A DNA stretch of 64,000 nucleotides from Aestuariispira ectoiniformans (lineage in GTDB: Bacteria; Pseudomonadota; Alphaproteobacteria; UBA8366; Aestuariispiraceae), in the NCBI RefSeq assembly GCF_025136295.1, contig NZ_CP062788.1:434001-498000 (forward strand), read 5' to 3'. Each line of letters opens with the position of its first letter. The stretch's first letter is position 1. Made by a program: the position numbers and the translations under genes. Of this stretch, positions 9,042 to 18,242 are shown piece by piece. The notes below the pieces were generated by a model. That model had not been told where the DNA came from. It searched no databases and was given only the letters and a program-made list of their open reading frames with translations.

Positions 9042-9971
9042 TCAATAGCTCAAAACCCGGATTGGTCTGATTTCGCCCTTCCCGAATACGGTCAGGGCCA
9101 CCACCTTGCCGTCCAGCAGGGCGATTACCGTATCGCCTGTCTGCAAACCGGCGATGCGGTCCAAATCAATCTTCCGGAGAAGGGAAACCGCCTGGCCATT
9201 TCGAAGCCGGGCCGCCTGCCCTTCGTCTAAGGTCAACGCCGGGATGCCGGCCAGCGCTACCTCAATGGGCAGAAGATATTCTGCCACATCGGCGGCGTTA
9301 TGCGCTTTTTCGCTCAGTTCTTCAAGCGAAATCGCATGGGATTCATCGAAGGAACCCACCTTAATCCGCCGCAATTGTGTCAGATGGGCGCGCGCCCCCA
9401 ACATCTGGGCCAGGTCCCGGCCCAGCGAGCGCACATAAAAGCCTTTTCCGCAGGTCACTTCGAACTCCGCATGGTCCTCGTCGATGACCCGAAGCAGCGT
9501 CAGATCGTGGCAGATTACCTCGCGCGCCTTCAGTTCCGGTGTCTTGCCTTCCCGCGCCAGGTCATAGGCACGCTTGCCGTCCACCTTGATTGCGGAAAAG
9601 ATCGGCGGGACCTGTTCAATCGTGCCGACGAATTTCGGCAGCACGGCCAGGATTTCCGCCTCCGTCGGGCGTTTGTCGGAAGTGGCCACCTCTGCGCCTT
9701 CATAATCGCAGCTATCGGTCTCCACACCCCATTTCAGGGTGAAGCGATAGGCCTTCTCGCCTTCCATCACATAATTGACGGTCTTGGTGGCCTCGCCCAG
9801 CGCAATCGGCAGCAACCCCGTGGCAAAGGGGTCCAACGTGCCGCCATGGCCCGCCTTCTGCGCCTGCAGGATGCCGCGCACCTTGTTCACCACCGGCGTG
9901 GAGCCCATGCCCTCCGCCTTGTCGATGATCACCCAGCCATGAACCGGATTGCCCTTGCGTTTACGCGCCAT
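9042..9971 (-). CDS. truB: tRNA pseudouridine(55) synthase
   Basis: A 309-residue TruB that isomerises U55 in the T-loop of tRNAs. The catalytic motif GHGGTLDPFATGLL carries the nucleophilic Asp, and KVDGKRAYDLAREG and CGKGFYVRSLGRDLA are the other conserved substrate-binding blocks. A C-terminal PUA-like region ends the protein. The ATG at 9971 (MARKRKGNPVHGW) is preferred over an in-frame TTG at 9986. Its usual upstream partner rbfA is now about 2.1 kb away because accessory genes intervene, so truB probably needs its own promoter (candidate at 10008-10036). Confidence 0.97.
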   Translation of the reverse strand: MARKRKGNPVHGWVIIDKAEGMGSTPVVNKVRGILQAQKAGHGGTLDPFATGLLPIALGEATKTVNYVMEGEKAYRFTLKWGVETDSCDYEGAEVATSDKRPTEAEILAVLPKFVGTIEQVPPIFSAIKVDGKRAYDLAREGKTPELKAREVICHDLTLLRVIDEDHAEFEVTCGKGFYVRSLGRDLAQMLGARAHLTQLRRIKVGSFDESHAISLEELSEKAHNAADVAEYLLPIEVALAGIPALTLDEGQAARLRNGQAVSLLRKIDLDRIAGLQTGDTVIALLDGKVVALTVFGKGEIRPIRVLSY

Positions 9972-10007
9972 GACGCCTGACCCCAAGAATTACTGAATGC
10001 GAGGGCT

Positions 10008-10036
10008 TTTTAGGCGCAATGAGCGGGGAATCCAAG
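10008..10036 (-). promoter_or_regulatory. candidate truB-rpsO promoter
   Basis: On the minus strand TTGGAT (10031-10036) and TAAAAA (10008-10013) are separated by 17 bp, 37 bp before the truB ATG. The -35 is fair and the -10 weak. Its interest is that truB has been separated from the rbfA transcript. Confidence 0.35.
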
Positions 10037-10159
10037 CCTTTTACGCTATCAAACCTCGCTATAGAAACATCGCCACTTTTCTCAATCTCAGGGAGCGGTC
10101 ATGCCACGCCTGTGTCTGTCACATGCGAAAATCCCCAGCAGATCATTGACTTTGTATAG

Positions 10160-10181
10160 TATAATTCAATTATTGTTGAAT
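10160..10181 (+). promoter_or_regulatory. ArsR -10 box and operator palindrome
   Basis: A perfect TATAAT (10160-10165) lies 14 bp before the ATG at 10180. It overlaps an 18-bp inverted repeat ATTCAA-TTATTG-TTGAAT (10164-10181) that runs into the start codon. This fits an autorepressor operator covering the transcription start; the mRNA would be almost leaderless. No good -35 is present at the right distance. Confidence 0.55.
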
Positions 10182-10572
10182 GATTGAATTAAATCAGTCC
10201 GCCGCGTTTGAAGCCCTTGAGCACGACCTTCGTCTTGCCATTATCCGATTGCTCATCCCTGCGGGACAGGACGGCATATCGGCCGGAACGATTGCCGACA
10301 CTCTTCGCCTTCCGCCAAATAGGCTCTCGTTTCATCTGAATCGCCTCGCGGCAACCGGGCTTATAGAGAACCGGCGTCAGGGTCGGCACTTGTTTTATGC
10401 AATCCGATACACCGCCCTTCGCGAACTCGTCAGGTTTCTGGTGGAGGATTGTTGCGCAGATGCCCCCTCCGGATGTCTGCCAGACTGCCCAACCGCAAAG
10501 GGTGGTGCGGAGGATATCGGACCGACAGCGCCGGATGAGATTGCGGCCCAAACAACTGAAGGAGTAAAATGA
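10180..10572 (+). CDS. ArsR-family regulator with Cys-rich tail
   Basis: A 130-residue winged-helix protein. The helix-turn-helix is at about 33-65 (GTIADTLRLPPNRLSFHLNRLAATGLIENRRQGR), preceded by the family's ALEHDLRLAIIRLLI helix. After the wing there is a Cys cluster, EDCCADAPSGCLPDCP (about 89-104), giving four Cys that could bind arsenite or another soft metal as in ArsR types with C-terminal Cys pairs. It overlaps the membrane-protein gene by four bases (ATGA) and probably controls it. The pair is one of the accessory inserts between rbfA and truB. Confidence 0.85.
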   Translation: MIELNQSAAFEALEHDLRLAIIRLLIPAGQDGISAGTIADTLRLPPNRLSFHLNRLAATGLIENRRQGRHLFYAIRYTALRELVRFLVEDCCADAPSGCLPDCPTAKGGAEDIGPTAPDEIAAQTTEGVK

Positions 10573-11015
10573 TGCGATTTCATAAACTCCCCGCCAGCGA
10601 ATGGTGGAAAGCACTTGCCATCGGCCTCGCAAACGGAATTCTGCTATCCGCCGTCATGGTTCCGGCAATGAAGACAGGTATTTCGCCGTTTCCGAAACCA
10701 GTCGGCCTGGCCTTTGCGGAAACCCTGCTGAACAGATCCTTGCCCTTACCCGTGGGACTGCTGTTTCATCTTGCCTATGTCACGTTCTGGTCGATGGCGT
10801 TTGTCGCCTTTCTCCGCCAAAGCATGACGCTTAGAAACGCCCTTATACTGGCTCTATTTCTGTGGGTTGTTGCGCTCGTCGTCTTCTTTCCGCTCATCGG
10901 CTGGGGCCTGTTCGGATTGGGCATCAGTCCAAAACTGATCATTGCATCCGTCGTGCCACATCTTCTGTTCGGGGTGTTCCTTTGGGGACTCTGCCGCGCC
11001 GTTTTCCGGACGTAA
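10569..11015 (+). CDS. four-helix integral membrane protein of unknown function
   Basis: A 148-residue protein with four predicted membrane helices, roughly at residues 14-34, 60-82, 90-112 and 122-144. There is little soluble sequence between them and no enzymatic motif I can recognise. AAGGAG lies 4 bases before the ATG at 10569, and the start overlaps the ArsR stop. Regulation by a Cys-rich ArsR suggests, but does not prove, a role in metal or stress response. Its TAA stop marks the exact left edge of the duplicated rbfA segment. Confidence 0.75.
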   Translation: MMRFHKLPASEWWKALAIGLANGILLSAVMVPAMKTGISPFPKPVGLAFAETLLNRSLPLPVGLLFHLAYVTFWSMAFVAFLRQSMTLRNALILALFLWVVALVVFFPLIGWGLFGLGISPKLIIASVVPHLLFGVFLWGLCRAVFRT

Positions 11016-11173
11016 TGAGAAAGCCCACTCTTCCTCATCCCGGATTTCGTCATCGAAATCGCTGTCGTCGTCTTCGTCCTCATCATCGTCGTGATGCAGG
11101 TCGCGGGCGACTTCGGGGCTGCGGAGAAGCTCATCAATATGGCTCGCTTCGTCGAAGCCTTCGTCACATTGGA
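11013..11173 (-). pseudogene. rbfA 3'-end remnant (direct repeat of 12081-12241)
   Basis: This 161-bp segment matches the end of rbfA plus its 3' flank at a fixed offset of 1,068 bp, with about 8 differences (about 95% identity). Read on the minus strand it gives the RbfA tail from about SHIDELLRSPEV through the Asp-rich stretch to DEEE, where the real stop TAG is TGG. The two substitutions within the first 135 coding bases are synonymous; four more cluster at the 11156-11168 end. The match stops at 11173. The two copies flank the solute-binding gene 11210-11998. Confidence 0.9.
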
Positions 11174-11209
11174 TAGTGACTACCAGCTTGGGTTTTAGCC
11201 CCCGGACGT

Positions 11210-11998
11210 TCAGTTCACATAGGGCTTGGACGTCGGTTCGATATAGGCCGTGCCCAGAATTCGGGACAGTTCTCCGGACCGCCGCTGTGCGTCCAGTGCG
11301 CCGTTGATCGCCTGCAGGAAGGACCGGTTGCGCGGATTGCGGTGACAGACGATGCGTTCCGCCACCTCAAAAAAGCTGTAGTCGGGATCAAAATTCGGCC
11401 GGGGCAGGCCCAACGCCTTCGCCACCAGAACATCCTCCGGCAGGTAACCGATAACCGCGTCCACACGTTTGTATTTCAACAGCAATCGCATGCTCTGCAG
11501 CGAACTGCTGACCGGAATCCTGTGGCCAAGTACTGTCTGCTCCCCTGTAATCAGGGGGGTAAGCGTGGGGCCGAAGCCATAGCCTTCGGTAAAGGCCACA
11601 CTCATGCCATGCAACTGGTCCATATGGGTGATTTTGGGAAGGCCTAGCGCGGTGAAAACATGAACCCGGGCGAAATTCACCGGATCGGACTGAAGAAAGT
11701 CATTCGCATCCAATCCCATTTCCGCCACGTTCCTGACATCGGTCGGGAAAATACAGTCCGCAATCGGCGTGTCGGAGACCAGGTCGCGAATGGCCCGCCG
11801 CACCGGGCTGCGCGTAAAGGCAAAGCTTTGGCCTTTCGCCCGCCGGCCAAGCGCCGCCATGACACGCGTATAGGGCCCGTCTCCCTCCAGCGGCAAAAGC
11901 TGGGGAACCTCAAAGCCGATTACATGAACGTCTTTCGCCAAGACCGGACCAGCCAGGAGACATAAAGCCGCCATCAGCCAAACGCCAAGGATACGCAT
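11210..11998 (-). CDS. orphan periplasmic solute-binding protein (SBP_bac_3-like)
   Basis: A 262-residue protein with a clear Sec signal peptide (MRILGVWLMAALCLLAGPVLA, 1-21) and the two-lobe family-3 binding fold. Recognisable pieces are FAFTRSPVRRAIRDL, a hinge-region MDQLHGMSVAFTEGYGFG, and a C-terminal AINGALDAQRRSGELSRILGTAYI helix. There are no transporter genes nearby. It lies between two direct copies of the rbfA 3' end, so it was probably brought in with, or duplicated alongside, that segment. It is distantly similar in plan to 4109-4882. Ligand unknown. Confidence 0.83.
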   Translation of the reverse strand: MRILGVWLMAALCLLAGPVLAKDVHVIGFEVPQLLPLEGDGPYTRVMAALGRRAKGQSFAFTRSPVRRAIRDLVSDTPIADCIFPTDVRNVAEMGLDANDFLQSDPVNFARVHVFTALGLPKITHMDQLHGMSVAFTEGYGFGPTLTPLITGEQTVLGHRIPVSSSLQSMRLLLKYKRVDAVIGYLPEDVLVAKALGLPRPNFDPDYSFFEVAERIVCHRNPRNRSFLQAINGALDAQRRSGELSRILGTAYIEPTSKPYVN

Positions 11999-12080
11999 AT
12001 ACCTTCTTCTTCAAACCCCGGTTCAAACAAATCCGGGCCATCCTATAGAGAAGATATTAACGCGGTCCTAAAGAATTCTC

Positions 12081-12241
12081 TAATAAGAAAGCCTACTCTT
12101 CCTCATCCCGGATTTCGTCGTCGAAATCGCTGTCGTCGTCTTCGTCCTCATCATCGTCGTGATGCAGGTCGCGGGCGACTTCGGGGCTGCGGAGAAGCTC
12201 GTCAATATGGCTCGCTTCGTCGAAGCTCTGGTCATATTGGA
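12081..12241. repeat. intact copy of the rbfA-tail direct repeat
   Basis: This is the right-hand member of the 161-bp direct repeat. It covers the last 49 codons of the intact rbfA gene and 12 bp beyond its stop codon. The left-hand copy is at 11013-11173. Confidence 0.9.
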
Positions 12242-12545
12242 AGGAGAGCATAGGCGCGAATTTCAGGTGGATCGCCTTGGCAATCTGGCTGCGCAGGAAG
12301 GGGGCGACGCGGCGCAAGCCCTTGAGGACTTCCTTGCGTTCCGCCGTGTCCAACCCGCCCAGCGGCACGACAAAGGCGGTCGCGTTGCGCAAATCGGGAC
12401 TGGCGCGGACTTCCGTGACGGTCAGCGTGACATGGGCCAGCGCCGGGTCCCGGAATTCTTCGCGCATGAATACGCCGGACAATGCATGACGAATTTCCTC
12501 GCCCACACGCAATTGCCGCTGCGATGGTGCTTTTCCTCGGCTCAT
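12093..12545 (-). CDS. rbfA: 30S ribosome-binding factor A
   Basis: A 150-residue RbfA, the KH-fold factor that binds immature 30S subunits and helps 16S 5'-end processing and cold adaptation. The N-terminus RQLRVGEEIRHALSGVFMREEFRDPAL, the middle VTVTEVRASPDLRNATAFVVPLG and the LRSQIAKAIHLKFAPMLSFQYDQSFDEA block are typical. The tail is an unusually acidic run (Asp/Glu from about 127 on). It is 46 bp downstream of infB, as expected. A second copy of its 3' end is at 11013-11173. Confidence 0.97.
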   Translation of the reverse strand: MSRGKAPSQRQLRVGEEIRHALSGVFMREEFRDPALAHVTLTVTEVRASPDLRNATAFVVPLGGLDTAERKEVLKGLRRVAPFLRSQIAKAIHLKFAPMLSFQYDQSFDEASHIDELLRSPEVARDLHHDDDEDEDDDSDFDDEIRDEEE

Positions 12546-12591
12546 TGTCCGAAACCTCTACAGAAATTGGAGAGCGGGAAGAGGCGGGAGC

Positions 12592-15186
12592 TTAAAGCTC
12601 CCGCGCCACTTCCTCGATCTCGAACGCTTCGATAACGTCACCGGCCTTGATGTCGTCGTAATTCTCGAAGGCCATGCCGCATTCGTAACCGCTCTGTACT
12701 TCGCGGACATCGTCCTTGAAGCGTTTGAGGGTCTTGAGCGCCCCTTCGTGAATGACAACGTCGTCGCGCAGCAGGCGAACCTTGGCGCCACGCTTGACCA
12801 TGCCTTCGGTGACATAACAACCGCCGACCTTGCCGACCTTGGTGATGTTGAAGACATCGCGGATTTCCGCATAGCCCAGGAATTTCTCGCGAACTTCCGG
12901 CGCCAGCAGGCCACCCAGGATCTTCTTGGCATCGTCGATCAGGTCGTAGATGACGGAATAGTAGCGGATGTCCACACCGTCGCGGCGCGCCAGATCGCGG
13001 GCCTGCGGGTTGGCGCGGACGTTGAAGCCCACCACGATACCGCCGGTGGAGGCCGCCAGCGTGATATCGGACTCGGTGATACCACCGACCGCACCATGCA
13101 ATACGCGGACCTTGACCTCGTCGGTCGCCATCTTGTCGAGGGAAGCAACGATGGCTTCCAGGGACCCCTGAACGTCGGTCTTGATGACGATCGGCAGTTC
13201 CTTGACCTCGCCCGCCTTGATCTGGCTGAACATCTGCTCCAGCGTGCCGCGACCGGCAACCACCTGGGCGGCTTCCTTGGCTTTACGCTGACGATATTCG
13301 GCGATTTCACGGGCCTTGGATTCATCCTCGGTCACCACGAATTCGTCACCGGCCTGCGGCGTGCCCTGGAGACCCAGGACCTCAACCGGGACAGACGGTC
13401 CGGCTTCCGTGACGTTACGGCCACGGTCGTCCAGCAGGGCACGGACACGACCGGATTCCGCACCCGCCACGAAGACGTCGCCGACGCGCAGCGTACCGCG
13501 CTGTACCAGGACGGTTGCAACGGAGCCACGGCCTTTTTCCAGCTTGGCTTCGACCACTGCGCCTTCGGCAGCACGGTTCGGGTTGGCCGTCAGCTCCAGC
13601 ATTTCCGCCTGCAGCAGGATGGATTCTTCCAGCTTGTCCAGGTTCATGCCGGTCTTGGCGGAGATGTCGATGACCTGGACGTCACCGCCCATTTCCTCCG
13701 GCACCAGTTCTTCTTCCAGCAACTGGGTGCGGACCCGATAGGGATCGACGCCCGGTTTGTCGCATTTGTTGACCGCCACGATGATCGGCACTTCCGCCGC
13801 CTTGGCGTGGGCGATCACCTCACGGGTCTGCGGCTGGATACCGTCGTCTGCCGCGACGATCAGGATCACGATATCGGTCACCTGGGCACCGCGCATACGC
13901 ATCTGGGTAAAGGCCGCGTGGCCCGGCGTATCGAGGAAGGTGATCTCGTCACCGGAGCTGAGCTTCACCTGATAGGCACCGATATGCTGGGTAATGCCAC
14001 CGGCCTCACCAGCCGCAACATCGGTTTTGCGAAGCGCATCCAACAGCGAGGTTTTACCGTGGTCGACGTGACCCATGACGGTGACAACAGGCGCGCGCGC
14101 CTTCAGGTCTTCCTCGCGGTCGTCCGCCGTTTTCAGAACGTCCTCCACATCGGATTCAGACACACGAACGATCTTGTGGCCGAATTCCTCAACCACCAGT
14201 TCGGCAGTATCGGCATCGATGCTCTGGTTCTGGGTCGCCATGACGCCGAGTTTCATCATGGTCTTGATGACGTCGCCAACGCGTTCTGCCATACGGTTTG
14301 CCAGATCGGCAACAGTGATGGCTTCCGGTACGGTTACTTCGCGGATAACTTTCTCACCTCTGGCACGGCGTTCGCGTGCCTGCTGCTTTTCTTTTTCACG
14401 GGCACGCTTGATCGCGGCCATGGAGCGGACGCGCGGCATGCCTTCGTCACCATCCAGCGCCTGGCTGATGGTCAGCTTGCCCTGACGGCGACGCTGGTCG
14501 CCACCACGGGCCGGGCGTGCCGGCTGTGCGGCTTTCTTGGCATCGGCGTCACCGCCGGCCTTGCTTTTGATCTTGGGCTTCGCCGCAGCAGGACCCGCAT
14601 CAGCAGCAGCGGCGGCGGCCTTACCGGCCTTCGCATCAGCCTGCCTGGGCGCTTCCTTCTTGGCGGCAGCCGCCTTTTTCTCTTCTGCTTCGAGCTGCTT
14701 GGCTGCTTCGGCTTCGGCCTTGCGCTTGGCTTCCATTTCGGCTGCCAGCTTGGCTTCTTCCTCTTTCTGGGCCAGTTCCGCCTTGGCTTCGGCCTCTTTG
14801 CGTGCTTCCTCTTCTTCCGCACGACGTTTGGCCGCTTCCTTGGCGCGCTCTTCCGCCTCGGCCTTCTCGCGCTTCAGACGCTCTTCTTCCTGCGCGGCCC
14901 CGGCAAGCGCCTTCAGGCGGCGCTGGCGTTCGGTTTCCGACAGGCCATCGGGGCCGATCGCATCCATATCCGTGGTCGGGTTGCCGTTGGCATCGACCGC
15001 ACGCATCCGACCGCTCTTGCCGCGTTCGAACGTGCGCTTCTTCTTGACTTCCACGGTCACGGTTTTCGACCGGCCGTGGCTGAAGCTCTGCTTGACTTGC
15101 CCGGTTTCCACCGTCTTCTTCAGTTCAAGCCGTCCCGGTTTCCCGAGCGTCAGCTTCTTTCCGCCGTCGTCCTTGGTCTCGCTCAT
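12592..15186 (-). CDS. infB: translation initiation factor IF-2
   Basis: An 864-residue GTPase that places initiator tRNA on the 30S subunit and promotes subunit joining. The N-terminus has the short IF2-associated motif ([21 protein letters not shown]), followed by a long Lys/Glu/Ala-rich coiled region (about 90-220) and a second IF2_N block. The G domain starts near 365 with G1 [14 protein letters not shown], then DTPGHAAF and NKCDKPG. Domains II-IV follow, ending at VAREL. It starts one base after the ylxR stop region. The operon order rimP-nusA-ylxR-infB-rbfA is conserved. Confidence 0.98.
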   Translation of the reverse strand: MSETKDDGGKKLTLGKPGRLELKKTVETGQVKQSFSHGRSKTVTVEVKKKRTFERGKSGRMRAVDANGNPTTDMDAIGPDGLSETERQRRLKALAGAAQEEERLKREKAEAEERAKEAAKRRAEEEEARKEAEAKAELAQKEEEAKLAAEMEAKRKAEAEAAKQLEAEEKKAAAAKKEAPRQADAKAGKAAAAAADAGPAAAKPKIKSKAGGDADAKKAAQPARPARGGDQRRRQGKLTISQALDGDEGMPRVRSMAAIKRAREKEKQQARERRARGEKVIREVTVPEAITVADLANRMAERVGDVIKTMMKLGVMATQNQSIDADTAELVVEEFGHKIVRVSESDVEDVLKTADDREEDLKARAPVVTVMGHVDHGKTSLLDALRKTDVAAGEAGGITQHIGAYQVKLSSGDEITFLDTPGHAAFTQMRMRGAQVTDIVILIVAADDGIQPQTREVIAHAKAAEVPIIVAVNKCDKPGVDPYRVRTQLLEEELVPEEMGGDVQVIDISAKTGMNLDKLEESILLQAEMLELTANPNRAAEGAVVEAKLEKGRGSVATVLVQRGTLRVGDVFVAGAESGRVRALLDDRGRNVTEAGPSVPVEVLGLQGTPQAGDEFVVTEDESKAREIAEYRQRKAKEAAQVVAGRGTLEQMFSQIKAGEVKELPIVIKTDVQGSLEAIVASLDKMATDEVKVRVLHGAVGGITESDITLAASTGGIVVGFNVRANPQARDLARRDGVDIRYYSVIYDLIDDAKKILGGLLAPEVREKFLGYAEIRDVFNITKVGKVGGCYVTEGMVKRGAKVRLLRDDVVIHEGALKTLKRFKDDVREVQSGYECGMAFENYDDIKAGDVIEAFEIEEVAREL

Positions 15187-15187
15187 C

Positions 15188-15832
15188 TTACCCTTCTTCC
15201 TCTGGAGATTCCGTAAGACGGAACCCCGCTAACCGTGCCGCGTCGGCCATAAGGCCGTCCGCCAATCCTCCCGGAGCCACCCAGACATGGACCGCATTGT
15301 CCTTGCCGAATGCTCCTGCGATTTCCTGCGCCGTCAAAAGCGCGATCACCGGGCGCTGGCCCGCCAGCGCGCTGATCTTCCGACGCCCGTCATCGGCGCC
15401 GTCCCGGGCCGCCAGGACAATGCCCGACGCGTCGGCCTTCAAGGCCGCCCGGACTTTTTCAAACCCGGTCACTGCCGCCCCTGCCCGATTGGCGCGCGAC
15501 AGCCAGTCCGCGCATCGCCGGGCCAACAGGGCCTCCACGCGATCCGCCAAATCTTCCGGCGCAACAACCCGCCGACGTGCCGCCCGTGAAAAAAGGCTGC
15601 GTTCGCAGGCTGTCTTAATGCTTTCGCGGTCTGCGCTCAACCACATTCCGCGCCCCGGCAGTGACGCCTTCAGGTCGGGAACGACCTCATCGTCCGGTCC
15701 GACCACAAAACGGATCATCCGATCCCGGGGTTTTCTCTCTCCGGTGGCGAGACAACGACGGACCGTTTCCACCTTCTTCCGGCCCTTTTCCGGACCGTCA
15801 TCCAGGCTTTCGTCAATCTCTTCCGTCGTCAT
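15188..15832 (-). CDS. ylxR: YlxR-type RNA-binding protein (DUF448) with L7Ae-like C-terminus
   Basis: A 214-residue protein. The YlxR fold is at about 20-100, with [23 protein letters not shown] and the [15 protein letters not shown] motif. The second half (about 105-205) resembles the L7Ae/Gadd45-like domain fused to YlxR in alphaproteobacteria ([35 protein letters not shown]). YlxR proteins bind RNA and have been linked to RNase P and translation. It lies between nusA and infB; the TGA stop is separated from the infB ATG by one base. Confidence 0.93.
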   Translation of the reverse strand: MTTEEIDESLDDGPEKGRKKVETVRRCLATGERKPRDRMIRFVVGPDDEVVPDLKASLPGRGMWLSADRESIKTACERSLFSRAARRRVVAPEDLADRVEALLARRCADWLSRANRAGAAVTGFEKVRAALKADASGIVLAARDGADDGRRKISALAGQRPVIALLTAQEIAGAFGKDNAVHVWVAPGGLADGLMADAARLAGFRLTESPEEEG

Positions 15833-15866
15833 CTGCGCGTGTCACCTCCAACCGTCGGGCGGGCCC

Positions 15867-17462
15867 TTAGGCCTCGTCCCCTTCGGCTGCTTCTTCTTCG
15901 CCTTCACCGGCCTCTTGTTCGGCCCGCATGGCATCCAGGTCTTCCTGCGTGAACCAACCGGCCTTCACACGGGCATCCATGATCAGGTCGCTGGCAGCCT
16001 GTTCGGACATTTTGAAGTCCTTCAGAATGCCGTCTTCCGGGCTGGTCACTTCGTCGGCCGCGAGGTCGGCGAAATCGTCCAACTTGGTCACACCGGCCTC
16101 ACCCAGAGCCACAACCATGGCCGTGGTCAGACCTTCCAGTTCGTAGAGGTCGTCTTCAACGCCCAGTTCCTTACGGCGCTGGTCGAGACGCTCGTTTTCC
16201 GCTTCCAGGAAGGACCGTGCACGGTTGCGCAGCTCATTGGCCACATCGTCGTCAAAGCCTTCGATGGAGGCCAGTTCGTCAACCGGGACATAAGCCACTT
16301 CGTCAACCGTGGTGAAGCCTTCGGTCACCAGCAGGCGGGAAATCACTTCGTCCACATCCAGGGCTTCCATGAAACGCTGGCTGCGTTCGTTGAATTCCGA
16401 CTGGCGTTTCTCGGACTCTTCCTCTTCGGTCATGATGTCGATGTCCCAACCGGTCAGCATCGACGCCAGACGCACATTCTGGCCGCGGCGGCCAATGGCG
16501 AGGCTGAGCTGGTCATCGGGAACGACAACTTCCATCTTGCCGCTTTCCTCGTCCATGACGATCTTGCTGACTTCCGCCGGGGCAAGTGCGTTGACCGTAT
16601 AGGTCGCGTCTTCCTGGCTCCAGGGGATGATATCGATCTTCTCACCCTGCAGTTCGGTCACCACCGCCTGGACGCGGCTGCCGCGCATACCGACGCAGGC
16701 GCCGACCGGGTCGATGGAACCGTCATGGGAAATCACGCCGATCTTGGCGCGGCTGCCCGGATCACGGGCAACGCCCTTGATCTCGATGACGCCGTCATAG
16801 ATTTCCGGTACTTCCTGACCGAACAGTTTCGCCATGAACTGCGGATGGGTCCGGGACAGGAAGATCTGCGGGCCGCGCTGTTCGCGGCGCACGTCAAAGA
16901 TATAGGCCCGCACGCGGTCGCCGCGTTTGAAATGCTCACGCGGGATGATCTCGTCACGGCGCAGCACGCCTTCGGCACGGCCCAGGTCCAGGGTCACATT
17001 GCCGAATTCCACACGCTTGACGATGCCGTTGACGATCTCGCCGATGCGATCCTTGTATTCGTTATACTGGCGCTCGCGCTCTGCCTCGCGCACCTTCTGC
17101 ACGATGACCTGCTTGGCGGTCTGGGCGGCGATACGGCCGAAATCGATCGGCGGCAGCACGTCCACGAAGAATTCGCCGACCTCGACGTCATCCTTGAACT
17201 TGCGGGCGTCAGCCAGATTTAGCTGGGTGACTTCGTTTTCCACCTCGTCGACGACTTCGGTATAGCGCGCCAAGGTGATTTCACCGGTTTTGCGGTCAAT
17301 GCTGGCACGGATGTCATGGTCGTGACCATATTTGGACCGACCGGCTTTTTGAATCGCCTGCTCCATTGCCTCCAGGACCTGCTCGCGGTCGATACTTTTT
17401 TCGCGGGCCACTGCGTCGGCCACTGCGAGCATATCCGTACGGGTAATTGCGACACCTTCCAT
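15867..17462 (-). CDS. nusA: transcription termination/antitermination factor NusA
   Basis: A 531-residue NusA that binds RNA polymerase and nascent RNA to modulate pausing, termination and antitermination. The N-terminal polymerase-binding domain (1-125) is followed by S1 (about 135-200), KH1 and KH2 (about 230-345, with [24 protein letters not shown] and [15 protein letters not shown]). Two C-terminal acidic repeats (about 365-430 and 445-510) have the helix-hairpin-helix pattern, for example [33 protein letters not shown]. The end is a Glu-rich tail. Confidence 0.98.
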   Translation of the reverse strand: MEGVAITRTDMLAVADAVAREKSIDREQVLEAMEQAIQKAGRSKYGHDHDIRASIDRKTGEITLARYTEVVDEVENEVTQLNLADARKFKDDVEVGEFFVDVLPPIDFGRIAAQTAKQVIVQKVREAERERQYNEYKDRIGEIVNGIVKRVEFGNVTLDLGRAEGVLRRDEIIPREHFKRGDRVRAYIFDVRREQRGPQIFLSRTHPQFMAKLFGQEVPEIYDGVIEIKGVARDPGSRAKIGVISHDGSIDPVGACVGMRGSRVQAVVTELQGEKIDIIPWSQEDATYTVNALAPAEVSKIVMDEESGKMEVVVPDDQLSLAIGRRGQNVRLASMLTGWDIDIMTEEEESEKRQSEFNERSQRFMEALDVDEVISRLLVTEGFTTVDEVAYVPVDELASIEGFDDDVANELRNRARSFLEAENERLDQRRKELGVEDDLYELEGLTTAMVVALGEAGVTKLDDFADLAADEVTSPEDGILKDFKMSEQAASDLIMDARVKAGWFTQEDLDAMRAEQEAGEGEEEAAEGDEA

Positions 17463-17528
17463 TGTTCCATCCGTCCTTTAAGCCGCGGCCGATCCTCTCG
17501 GCATGGCGGCATAGCCACGTTTAAGCGA

Positions 17529-18044
17529 TCAGCCTTCGTCGGCTGCGTCATTGGCCGGCGTACCGGCCTTCAACAATGCGTCGGACATGAGCAGCTTCGC
17601 TTGCTTCACATCCTTGAGCGGCAAGGCAATTTCAACCTGCTCGCCCTGATATTTGATTTCCAGATGCACGTGGTCGTCCACGAGCCCCAGAAGCTTGCCC
17701 TGAAAACGCTTTTGCCCGTCGATCGGCATTTCCATCTCGACCTTGGCGTCGAAACCGGCGAACCGTTCAAAGTCCCTCGGGCGGGAAAGCGGCCGGTCGA
17801 TGCCGGGGGAGCTGACCTCCAAAGTATACCGGTCTTCGATCGGGTCTTCCACATCCAGAATGGCCGAAACCTCACGGCTGACATCGGCACAGTCATCCAC
17901 CGTCACCAGTTCCTCGTCCAGGCGGTCGATCATGATCAACAGCTTGGGCCGCTTGTCGCCGGACAATTGCAGCTTGATGATGTCAAAGCCCATATCCGCC
18001 AATGCCGGCGAAATCAGTTCCTTAATGTGGGCGACAGGACGCAT
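17529..18044 (-). CDS. rimP: ribosome maturation factor RimP
   Basis: A 171-residue protein needed for 30S assembly. Family marks are the IDRLDEELVTVDDCADVSREVSAILDVEDPI segment, the YTLEVSSPGIDRPLSRPRDFERFAG block (the strongest RimP signature), and a C-terminal SH3-like half. AAGGAG is well placed before the ATG. It is the first gene of the rimP-nusA-ylxR-infB-rbfA operon and is preceded by a structured leader with its own promoter and terminator hairpin. Confidence 0.97.
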   Translation of the reverse strand: MRPVAHIKELISPALADMGFDIIKLQLSGDKRPKLLIMIDRLDEELVTVDDCADVSREVSAILDVEDPIEDRYTLEVSSPGIDRPLSRPRDFERFAGFDAKVEMEMPIDGQKRFQGKLLGLVDDHVHLEIKYQGEQVEIALPLKDVKQAKLLMSDALLKAGTPANDAADEG

Positions 18045-18142
18045 GAAAACTCCTTGTAGACGGGCCCGACCCTTAAGGTATCGGTCCCCGGCCTTTCGGC
18101 CAACAGCCGCAAAGGCGACCGGGTCAAAGCCGTTCAGGTATT

Positions 18143-18166
18143 AAAAAAGGCGGGCCGCAGCCCACC
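18143..18166 (-). terminator. leader terminator upstream of rimP
   Basis: On the minus strand GGTGGGC-TGCG-GCCCGCC forms a 7-bp stem with one G-T pair, followed immediately by TTTTTT. It lies between the candidate promoter (18214-18242) and the rimP start (18044), so it would end a leader RNA of about 65 nt unless transcription reads through. It may act as an attenuator. Confidence 0.7.
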
Positions 18167-18213
18167 TCCGGAAAGTCGCTGCCCAATCAAGGACGCGAAC
18201 TCAAGGCAGGCCC

Positions 18214-18242
18214 CTTATACAGAAAGCCACCGAAAAGCTCAA
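18214..18242 (-). promoter_or_regulatory. rimP-nusA-infB operon promoter
   Basis: On the minus strand TTGAGC (18237-18242) and TATAAG (18214-18219) are spaced by exactly 17 bp, a good sigma-70-type match. Start of transcription is predicted near 18207. The -35 box sits inside the hairpin 18222-18261. Confidence 0.65.

Noticed and set aside
10149-10165. TTGACT as -35 partner of the TATAAT before the Cys-rich ArsR gene
   Set aside because: The spacer would be only eight bases, too short for a sigma-70 promoter.
14600-14900. Repeat-like region in infB
   Set aside because: The recurring Ala/Lys/Glu codons encode the low-complexity coiled N-terminal region normal for IF-2, not a DNA repeat element.
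12748-15216. Long open frame (822 codons) antisense to infB
   Set aside because: Same reason; infB on the other strand is unmistakable.
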